Shown here: positions 15,841 through 21,240 of the stretch, in pieces | Layout of the letters: every line of letters starts with the position of its first letter | Numbering within the stretch: the stretch's first letter is position 1 | IMG/VR virus record: IMGVR_UViG_3300046005_000805 | Coordinates: 1 to 21,240 of that record | Length of the DNA: 21,240 bases | DNA from: a virus | Reading direction: 5' to 3' (one strand) | Made by a program: the position numbers and the translations under genes | The notes under the pieces: model-generated | The model's database searches: none | What the model was told of the DNA's origin: nothing | The model's input: only the letters and a program-made list of their open reading frames with translations

Positions 15841-16035
15841 TTATTCAGTTGGTGCTTTTACGTATTTTTTTCTCCCCGAATATTTAGATAGATATTTTTG
15901 GTTTGCTTCCTTGATTTTAGCATACTTCAATATCTCTTTTTGTCGTTCTAAAAAAGCCTCTTGTTTTACCTTTTCCGCTTTTTTACGTAGAAATAAATTA
16001 AAAAACCATTCTATCGCTATAAATATATATTTCAT
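15841..16035 (-). CDS. Small basic late protein, 64 aa, with N-terminal hydrophobic helix
   Basis: It begins MKYIFIAIEWFFNLFLRKKA, a hydrophobic segment of about 16 residues followed by a Lys-rich helix, and ends KYVKAPTE. It could be a small membrane-anchored protein. The frame extends upstream to an ATG at 16092, but that longer form would overlap the promoter and first stem of the plus-strand HNH leader. The ATG at 16035 lies 11 nt after a promoter-like TATCTTTA (16053-16046), so I chose it. The function is unknown. Confidence 0.6.
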   Translation of the reverse strand: MKYIFIAIEWFFNLFLRKKAEKVKQEAFLERQKEILKYAKIKEANQKYLSKYSGRKKYVKAPTE

Positions 16036-16045
16036 ATTTTTTATG

Positions 16046-16053
16046 TAAAGATA
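16046..16053 (-). promoter_or_regulatory. Promoter-like element (TATCTTTA) of the 64-aa gene
   Basis: One base off TAnnTTTG and pointing left, 12 bp from the rightward promoter at 16066-16073. This repeats the divergent arrangement seen at the other two HNH units. Confidence 0.4.
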
Positions 16054-16065
16054 ATATATTTTTTG

Positions 16066-16073
16066 TATATTTG
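16066..16073 (+). promoter_or_regulatory. Promoter (TATATTTG) of the third HNH unit
   Basis: This is the same TTTGTATATTTGTAT string found before the other two units. Leader stem P1 starts 5 nt later. Confidence 0.65.
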
Positions 16074-16077
16074 TATT

Positions 16078-16155
16078 AGTGAGTACGACCACTATTAAAA
16101 TTTATTACAATTCCCGATTATTTAGAGCGTCGTACCTCTTTTTAATCGGGTTTTT
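16078..16155 (+). ncRNA. Kissing-hairpin RNA leader, copy 3 (candidate new structured RNA)
   Basis: P1 is AGTG (16078-16081) with CACT (16090-16093) around the 8-nt loop AGTACGAC. The loop segment GTACGAC (16083-16089) is perfectly complementary to GTCGTAC (16129-16135). That target lies inside the loop of P2: CCCGATTA (16113-16120) with TAATCGGG (16143-16150), a perfect 8-bp stem followed by T5. The linker TTTAGAG before the target segment matches copy 1, and CCCGATTATT matches copy 2. The HNH ATG is at 16167. Confidence 0.75.
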
Positions 16156-16166
16156 AATTATATATT

Positions 16167-16679
16167 ATGGAAGTTTGGAAAGATATTGTTAAGTATGAAG
16201 GCATTTATCAAATAAGCAATCTTGGAAATGTAAAAAGTATGAGTTTTCAAAAAAGCGGAAAAGAAAAATTAATGAAAATGACAAAAGGACAAGCTGGTTA
16301 TTTGAAAATAATTTTAAGACTAAACTCAATAAAACATACATATTCTATTCATAGACTTGTAGCTATTGCATTTATTGATAATTTAGAAGAAAAACCACAG
16401 GTTAATCATAAAAACGGGATTAAAACTGATAATAGGGTTGAAAATTTAGAATGGAATACAAGTAAAGAAAATATTAATCATTCTTATAATACTGGGCTAA
16501 AAAAAGGATATAAACTTGGACAAAAAGGAATAACAAATCCATCAAGTAAACTTAACGAAAAAGATGTTTTAGAGATAAGAAATAGTACTTTAAGAGGTGC
16601 TGAATTAGCAAGAAAATATAATGTTAGTTCAACATTAATTTATAGTGTTTTAAAAAATAAAATTTGGATTCATATATAA
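16167..16679 (+). CDS. NUMOD4-HNH homing-type endonuclease, copy 3
   Basis: A 170-residue relative of the other two. It has a NUMOD4 segment (EVWKDIVKYEGIYQISNLG, about residues 2-20), IHRLVAIAFI (H62), VNHKNGIKTDNRVENLEW (H81, N86, N89, N93) and a C-terminal helix-turn-helix-like part (about residues 127-170). It probably makes a site-specific cut that promotes spread of its unit. It has its own promoter and leader and ends in a shared bidirectional terminator, so unlike the other two units it is insulated from the convergent late gene (scaffold, ending at 16720). Confidence 0.9.
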   Translation: MEVWKDIVKYEGIYQISNLGNVKSMSFQKSGKEKLMKMTKGQAGYLKIILRLNSIKHTYSIHRLVAIAFIDNLEEKPQVNHKNGIKTDNRVENLEWNTSKENINHSYNTGLKKGYKLGQKGITNPSSKLNEKDVLEIRNSTLRGAELARKYNVSSTLIYSVLKNKIWIHI

Positions 16680-16710
16680 AAAAGCATTGCTTTTAAAACA
16701 ATGCTTTTTT
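16678..16710. terminator. Bidirectional intrinsic terminator
   Basis: A 12-bp perfect stem, AAAAAAGCATTG with CAATGCTTTTTT, has a 9-nt loop and lies between the convergent HNH gene and the scaffold-like gene. It gives a U-tract on both strands. Confidence 0.82.
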
Positions 16711-16719
16711 ATATTTTTA

Positions 16720-17511
16720 TTATACTTTTAAAGTTCCATCTTTTATTCTCTTAGACATCTCTGTATTTTTTTGAGAATCATTCCATCCGTTTTTGATGGC
16801 CTCTTTTTCAAAACTTTCAAAAGAACCTTGTTTATACTGCTTGGCATCATCTCCTTTACCACTTCCCCCCTCTACTTTTGCTAAATATGGTGTTGCAAAG
16901 TTTGTTACCCAACTTGCAATGTCAATAGGAGATAAGGTTTTTTCGTCCTTCAACACCTCTCCGTTTTGTTTTACAATGGTCTTTCCTTCTTCCCTTTCAA
17001 AAGAAAATCCTTTTTCCTTAGCTTCGGTAAAAATGGTAGATTTTGAAACAAGTGTATTGTCTGGAATGTGTTTCGTGAAATCGTTTTTAATTTCTGAAAG
17101 TAGGTTTTGTTTTTCAATGTTTGTCTTGAATGCGTTAAATTCGTTTTCTTTTTCTACTAAATTACCCTGTAATTTCTCAAAATCGGTCTTTAACGACTTG
17201 TATTTCTCCTCTGGCTCAATTTTACTATCGCTTTCAGTCTTTGCTTTGATTGCATTCACCAGGTTCTCCATTGTTTTTCCTGTAAACTCCAATCCTAATA
17301 CGTTTCTCTGCTCTTTTACAGCCATTTCAAGTGCTGTTTTTGCAGTTTCTTTCTTGATGTTCTCTAATCTTTCATCATAAATTGATTTTTTTTCTATCAA
17401 CAACTCTGATAAATCAATTTTATGTTTCTCTTCACTTGTAATCATTTCCGTTAGCGTACCGCCTTCAATCCCTAGAGCTTTTTCAATCTCTAATACATTT
17501 TCTAATGCCAT
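16720..17511 (-). CDS. Probable capsid scaffold protein, 263 aa
   Basis: A highly charged, mostly helical protein with long coiled-coil stretches (about residues 20-150: KIDLSELLIEKKSIYDERLE; KYKSLKTDFEKLQGNLVEKE) and a Gly/Asp-rich loop before a short C-terminal tail. This composition and its position between portal and major capsid genes fit a scaffold protein, which shapes the procapsid and is then removed. No protease catalytic motif was seen. It is followed by a strong terminator. Confidence 0.7.
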   Translation of the reverse strand: MALENVLEIEKALGIEGGTLTEMITSEEKHKIDLSELLIEKKSIYDERLENIKKETAKTALEMAVKEQRNVLGLEFTGKTMENLVNAIKAKTESDSKIEPEEKYKSLKTDFEKLQGNLVEKENEFNAFKTNIEKQNLLSEIKNDFTKHIPDNTLVSKSTIFTEAKEKGFSFEREEGKTIVKQNGEVLKDEKTLSPIDIASWVTNFATPYLAKVEGGSGKGDDAKQYKQGSFESFEKEAIKNGWNDSQKNTEMSKRIKDGTLKV

Positions 17512-17514
17512 AAT

Positions 17515-17892
17515 TTACTTTTTAAGTTCGTCAATTAATTCGATTAATTTCTCTTCTTTCCACAAGTGATGAGCCTTTTTACCACTTAATTCCAAATACT
17601 CACCTCTTAATTTCTCAATTTCAGACGATGTTGTCATTTCAACGTCTTTAACCTCTTCAAATGCAACATACTCCTTAACTGTTTTGTATGGTTTTTTCTC
17701 CCAATACAGTTTTGTAGCTTTTACATCTTCCTCATACAACAATCCATTAATGTTTGATTGTGCATTGATTTTCTCTGCATACTCGTGATGTACTACGTGC
17801 AAATCACGCTCCAACACCTTAATTGTCGGATCAAAATTCTCTCCGCTTAATCGCCCTAGTTTAAAAAGACGAAATACTCCTACTTGATTCAT
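17515..17892 (-). CDS. Unknown head-region protein, 125 aa, with HeH/LEM-like C-terminus
   Basis: No family was assigned for the first ~90 residues. The last ~30 (EIEKLRGEYLELSGKKAHHL then WKEEKLIELIDELKK) resemble the small helix-extended-helix (HeH/LEM-like) motif found at the ends of several phage head proteins. It lies 3 nt before the scaffold-like gene and 13 nt after the portal gene, so it is probably on the portal transcript. Its role in head assembly is inferred from position. Confidence 0.62.
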   Translation of the reverse strand: MNQVGVFRLFKLGRLSGENFDPTIKVLERDLHVVHHEYAEKINAQSNINGLLYEEDVKATKLYWEKKPYKTVKEYVAFEEVKDVEMTTSSEIEKLRGEYLELSGKKAHHLWKEEKLIELIDELKK

Positions 17893-17905
17893 AATATATA
17901 TTTAT

Positions 17906-19543
17906 TTAATTAGTTACTACTTCCTTTAGTTCTGGCAATGTTACCTTATTCGCTTCAAACCATACGTCAAATTCTTTTTTAATCTTTTCAGTGTCTAAAT
18001 AATTAGTCACTCCTATCCAATATTTTTGAAACAATATCTTTCTTTGTGCTTCTTCGTTCCCAAACACCTCCAACACTTGTGCTACTGTACTGTGTAAATA
18101 GGGTTCACATTTAGCCTTAGCCAAACTTATCTGCAAGTCAATAGGGTTGTTTCTAAACTTGCTCCACAAATATTCTTCAAACAATTTGTCCAAGATAATA
18201 CTGTTACAACTCGACTTAACTGCCATCTCATATCGTTCCAACAACACGTCATAACTTTCAATGATATACCTTCTTCCTAAGTTGATGGTAATCATACTCT
18301 CGAACTTATCCTTGCCCGTATCATACAAGTTCAATATCCACTCTGATAATTTCCACTCGATATACTCCGCAAAATCAGCATATTTGTTTAGTTGATTCTC
18401 AAATGGCTGTTTGTCAAATAATATCTCTGTTGCTGTTTTCTCCACATTGTTGTTGGTTCTAATCCCAAAACTCGTACCCCAATGTGATTTGTACATTTTT
18501 TCTTCCAATATCAACAACTCATCATTGAACTGTGTCCAAGTGCTTAATTCAGGTGCTAAATATCCTCCAATGTTATCTCCTACCAATAACTTTTCGTCTC
18601 CCTCTGGTAATGGTACTTCTATAACATCCGTTACGTCATTCTTCCCTACATATTTACCGTGTCCATTGCAAGTGCCACAAACTTCATCTCCTGTTTTACC
18701 ACTTCCTTGACAATCACCGCAAAATTGCACCACTTTCCAAAACAATGGCATTCCTCTAAATATCTTATAAAGTGTCAATATGCTCTGATTCTGTGCCAAT
18801 TCCTTTGCTATTCCAATAACACTATCAATAGCAGCTACCTTTTCATCCTCACCTACATACGATAAATTACTACATATCACAGCAGGGACTTCCCCAAATG
18901 GATGCGCAAAACTCAAATCTTTTACCAATGTAAATTGTCCGCCCTCTTGCAAGAACGTTCTATCCATCACATCATCGACTATTCTCCATAATAACTTACT
19001 GCCACTTGGCAACTGCTTTGGCTCAAACAGTACATATTCCACCATTTGACCTTTACTCTCGTAATGCCTTATACTGTTTATACTCTTATAAGTTGGGTAA
19101 ACGTCTAACTTTGGAGTTGTAGTGTATTCCAAAAATATCAACCCATTAGGGTCTGTGTTAAATAATTCAATAGCCTTGTGTTGCACCCATTCAGCCAATG
19201 GCTTCCCATCACGAATACTTGCAATCTTTTTTATAAATGCTTCCTTGATAGTCGGGTTAATATCATAATCCTTAACCCCTCCTGTTGCGTAATAGATATT
19301 ATCTATCGGTTGAAACAACCTACTGAACACATCTTTTATATCCCTAGAATACTTCCTTCTAGCTAATGCCTTCTTCTCACTTTCAATGATTTCAATCTTC
19401 TCAATCAACTCCTCTATAAAGTCCTCCCCATTCACTAATGCTCTCAACTCCTTAGAGTATTCACGCATTTCTAAAAAATCTTTACAAACTCTTTCGTGTG
19501 TTTTAATAACGTCTATCGCTTCTTGGTCGCTCTTGAAAATCAT
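17906..19543 (-). CDS. Portal protein, with an internal DnaJ-type zinc motif
   Basis: A 545-residue protein. The size, helical N-terminus and order directly after the large terminase gene support a portal, the dodecameric ring through which DNA enters the head. Residues about 225-270 (EDEKVAAIDSVIGIAKELAQ, LTLYKIFRG) and the C-terminal helical part also fit. Unusually, it contains two CxxCxGxG units (C275/C278 and C289/C292), the form of the DnaJ zinc-finger repeat, inserted where portals usually have a loop. This pair could bind one zinc ion. The ATG at 19543 follows a TACATTTG promoter by about 22 nt. Confidence 0.75.
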   Translation of the reverse strand: MIFKSDQEAIDVIKTHERVCKDFLEMREYSKELRALVNGEDFIEELIEKIEIIESEKKALARRKYSRDIKDVFSRLFQPIDNIYYATGGVKDYDINPTIKEAFIKKIASIRDGKPLAEWVQHKAIELFNTDPNGLIFLEYTTTPKLDVYPTYKSINSIRHYESKGQMVEYVLFEPKQLPSGSKLLWRIVDDVMDRTFLQEGGQFTLVKDLSFAHPFGEVPAVICSNLSYVGEDEKVAAIDSVIGIAKELAQNQSILTLYKIFRGMPLFWKVVQFCGDCQGSGKTGDEVCGTCNGHGKYVGKNDVTDVIEVPLPEGDEKLLVGDNIGGYLAPELSTWTQFNDELLILEEKMYKSHWGTSFGIRTNNNVEKTATEILFDKQPFENQLNKYADFAEYIEWKLSEWILNLYDTGKDKFESMITINLGRRYIIESYDVLLERYEMAVKSSCNSIILDKLFEEYLWSKFRNNPIDLQISLAKAKCEPYLHSTVAQVLEVFGNEEAQRKILFQKYWIGVTNYLDTEKIKKEFDVWFEANKVTLPELKEVVTN

Positions 19544-19564
19544 TGTTTTGAATGTTTTTATCTA

Positions 19565-19572
19565 CAAATGTA
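19565..19572 (-). promoter_or_regulatory. Promoter (TACATTTG) of the portal gene
   Basis: The minus-strand TACATTTG fits TAnnTTTG. It lies between the terL stop (19598) and the portal ATG (19543) in a 54-nt AT-rich gap. Confidence 0.55.
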
Positions 19573-19597
19573 ATAAATTTTTTTATATAAATTGTTT

Positions 19598-20961
19598 TTA
19601 CCATAAAATTCTTGGTTTATGCTTCCCTTTTATCTCCACATAAGCCCTCATCATTATCGCATCAGCAAAGTCAGGACTTCGTTTCAACCTCTCTTTCAAA
19701 TCTACTTTCCTCTCTATCGCCAAGTACCCATCATCATCCAACGGTTTTCTATTTATTTGCTCAAACTCCTCAATTATTTGTTTTGAATAAACTTTATCCT
19801 GTATAAATACCTTGCCATCCTTTACCAAATCCGCAAAGTAAAAATAACATTGTGCTTTCAAATTCTTATAGTTCTCTGTTTTCCCTGATACCTTAATCGC
19901 TCTGCCATTGTTCTTGAAACCTACAGCACCACTCAATACCCCAAACTTACTACTAAACCTAGTAAACGTCTGCAATCCATCACTATCATAAATCACATTC
20001 TTAATTGGCACTCTATGCTCTATCCTCAAATCATTCAACTTCTTGCTTATCATTGTATCGTCTATCTTGTCAATAGCGATTATCTTTATTGCTACCATCC
20101 CAGCCCATATCACTATTACAAACTTATCCGAACCTGTATAAGCAATATCCGCAGTGATATATCTGTCCTCAGTTGGCTTAACCCACTCACTTGTAAACAT
20201 CCCCAAGATATTCTCATAGTCAAACATAGCATAAGGATTGTCATCAAAATTCCAATCTCCTTCTAATAACCTCTTCCTACTCGCTGTATCTAAACTCTTC
20301 AAAGTCTCTACATAACTCTCGTGCAAATGCGGATTGTCAGTTGGTAAAGCCTGTATGAACTTCCTGTACTTTGGCAAACTATTACTCAAACTCGGATTGT
20401 AAAAGTTTGAATACGTCCAATTCTTAGCAGGATTACAAGTCATCAACATCTTAGGTATCAACTTATACTCCCTCAATTTATACCTTATCCTACTCTTTAC
20501 TATCTGTACTGCCTTCTCCGTACACTGATTGCACTCATCTACAAACGCACCCGTTATCTCCAAAGACCCCAAACTGTCAAAATTAGGGTCACTCGGATAT
20601 AGAAATAAATCCTTCAATAATATCTCACTACCATTCAACCAAGTTATAACATTAGTCTGACTATTGTATTTGTACTGATTAGCCAACCCTAAATCACTGC
20701 TCAACTGAAAAAATGTATTCAATGTAGTCTCCTTCAATGCCTTCAACTTCGCCCTACCCATTAACCACCTCGTCTTTGGGTATTTCTGACATTGCTCCAT
20801 TAACCACAACACACCCAATGCTGATTTTCCTCCATTCTTTACCCCCTAATATTGCTACTAGGGGGTTAACAACCACCAGCCCCTCCGCCATAGAGAAGCT
20901 CGGTGGTTTCCGAATCGTTTAGGTAGTAAACTGCGTACTGTTGCTTTTTTAATAACTCCAT
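19598..20961 (-). CDS. terL: Terminase large subunit, interrupted in the P-loop by 41 nt
   Basis: The DNA-packaging motor. The start at 20961 is 20 nt after a TACATTTG promoter and gives a normal N-terminus running into TTELLYGGGAGG, after which the frame meets TGT TAA. The rest resumes at 20830 in another frame with GKSALGVLWLMEQC and runs to 19598. Leaving out 20831-20871 gives 440 residues with an intact Walker A (GGAGGGKS, about 26-33). Walker B (FVDE) is near residues 126-129, and a coupling motif (MLMTCNPA) is near 158-165. Nuclease acidic residues are in ITADIAY (D258), YDSD (312-314) and PDFADA (417, 420). Without the P-loop the enzyme could not hydrolyse ATP. Either the gap is bypassed or removed, or the gene is broken, or the sequence is wrong. 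Confidence 0.85.
20831..20871 (-). other. 41-nt interruption in terL with stop codon and 8-bp hairpin (bypass-like element)
   Basis: On the coding strand the upstream frame reads GGT GGT, then TGT TAA. An 8-bp perfect hairpin follows (20859-20866 with 20841-20848, 10-nt loop), then AAGAATGGA, and the downstream frame continues GGA AAA TCA. Both flanks are glycine codons (GGT before; GGA GGA after). The length is 41, so the frame changes, and every direct read-through route to the terL frame meets stops or needs two shifts. The shape (glycine take-off codon, nearby stop overlapping a stem, glycine landing codon) matches that of the 50-nt gap in T4 gene 60. Junctions can be set at equivalent positions a codon either way. 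Confidence 0.75.
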
Positions 20962-20980
20962 ACTAAATGTTTAATTTATA

Positions 20981-20988
20981 CAAATGTA
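20981..20988 (-). promoter_or_regulatory. Promoter (TACATTTG) of terL
   Basis: The minus-strand TACATTTG lies 20 nt before the ATG at 20961 and after a 120-nt gap that follows the upstream gene. It supports the long terL start over an internal start after the P-loop break. Confidence 0.6.
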
Positions 20989-21018
20989 AGCAAAAAAATA
21001 AAATTGATAACAAAAATT

Positions 21019-21108
21019 ACTGTGGAGGGATATTAAACCCATCTCGATTTCCTCTCAAGGGGGTGTACACCTCCGATATTCCTCTTTTAAGGGGGTTACT
21101 TCTTTAAA
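21019..21108 (-). repeat. C-rich imperfect direct repeats between the terminase genes
   Basis: On the minus strand, ACCCCCTTAAAAGAGGAATA (from about 21097) and ACCCCCTTGAGAGGAAATCG (from about 21065) are imperfect direct repeats about 32 nt apart. Between them is GGTGTACACC, a perfect 10-bp palindrome. TAACCCCCT occurs here and again in the terL interruption. Runs of five C are rare elsewhere in this AT-rich window. No ORF of note and no T-tailed terminator is seen here. Confidence 0.5.
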
Positions 21109-21240
21109 TTACTCTTCTAGCTTCATCCCTCTACGCTTGTCTTTATATGATAGCTTTTGGACCGGTGCTGCTTCGGGTGTAACGTCGATATAGTCAGCAT
21201 CTTCAGGCGGTTTGGTGCCTCCTCCCAACGATATGATGTT
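21109..21240 (-). CDS. C-terminal end of an upstream gene, possibly terminase small subunit
   Basis: The frame is open from the right edge to a TAA at 21109-21111, giving 43 residues: a Gly-rich start, an acidic and Pro-rich segment (KPPEDADYIDVTPEAAP) and a basic tail (YKDKRRGMKLEE). Only the end is visible, so there is no motif to judge. Position directly upstream of terL makes a small terminase subunit likely. A disordered Pro-rich tail is compatible with that but not proof. Confidence 0.5.
   Translation of the reverse strand, partial: NIISLGGGTKPPEDADYIDVTPEAAPVQKLSYKDKRRGMKLEE

Noticed and set aside
16036-16092. N-terminal extension of the 64-residue gene to an ATG at 16092
   Set aside because: It would overlap the rightward promoter and first stem of HNH leader copy 3 and lie upstream of its own likely promoter at 16046-16053.
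16793-17380. 195-residue plus-strand ORF
   Set aside because: It is antisense to the scaffold-like gene, rich in Ser/Phe/Leu as expected of a shadow frame, and has no promoter or family resemblance.
19598-20818. terL as a 406-residue protein starting at the TTG at 20818
   Set aside because: That start would leave out the P-loop, while the missing N-terminal part, with a promoter and GGGAGG, is present just upstream at 20961-20872. The TTG is simply the first possible start after the break.
20831-20871. Group I or group II intron, or intein, in terL
   Set aside because: At 41 nt the insert is far too short for any known self-splicing intron, and it contains stops in two of the three frames, so it is not an intein.
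1-21240. tRNA genes, rRNA, integrase or lysogeny genes, insertion sequences
   Set aside because: I looked for tRNA-like cloverleafs, transposase motifs and integrase motifs and saw none. The temperate or lytic nature of the phage cannot be told from this window.

Overview
The window looks like the late (virion structure and assembly) region of a tailed siphovirus or related prophage of a Bacteroidota host, probably Flavobacterium-like. The reasons are the AT-rich sequence, promoters of the Bacteroidota type (-7 element TAnnTTTG), start codons without Shine-Dalgarno sites, and the protein families present. A tape measure protein of about 1030 residues implies a long tail. The host cannot be fixed from this window alone.

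Layout: nearly all structural genes lie on the minus strand and read from the right end to the left. In reading order they are: the C-terminal end of a probable small terminase; large terminase (terL); portal; a 125-residue protein with a HeH/LEM-like tail; a scaffold-like coiled-coil protein; a 64-residue protein; major capsid protein; two neck-like proteins; the probable tail tube; then, behind a terminator and a new promoter, a fibre cassette (BppU-like 114 aa, collagen-like 368 aa, 462 aa); a further promoter and hairpin; three small genes of unknown role; tape measure; and a large tail protein that runs off the left edge. The last gene has no complete ORF in the window but is open for its whole 837 codons.

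Three plus-strand units oppose this: 2607-3951 (DNA methyltransferase plus HNH), 7155-7770 (HNH) and 16066-16679 (HNH). Each HNH protein is a NUMOD4-HNH homing-type endonuclease. Each unit sits between two late genes and carries its own promoter. In each, the promoter is followed at once by an RNA leader of about 80 nt with the same fold: a hairpin with an 8-nt loop, whose loop pairs with a segment inside the loop of a second, terminator-like hairpin. Loop and stem sequences differ between copies while pairing is kept, so this looks like an RNA family linked to these mobile genes.

The most striking single point is in terL. The ATPase P-loop is broken by 41 nt (20831-20871) containing an in-frame stop and an 8-bp hairpin, inserted exactly among the glycine codons. 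Removing it restores a normal 440-residue terminase. This resembles the T4 gene 60 translational bypass, itself linked to a homing endonuclease, though a mutation or assembly error has not been excluded.

A third pattern is a repeated late-promoter cassette at three sites (near 2570, 7115 and 9107): a TAnnTTTG promoter, a TGTAATG tandem motif, and a 9-bp hairpin with a U-tract within the first ~45 nt of the transcript. This suggests attenuation or antitermination of tail genes.
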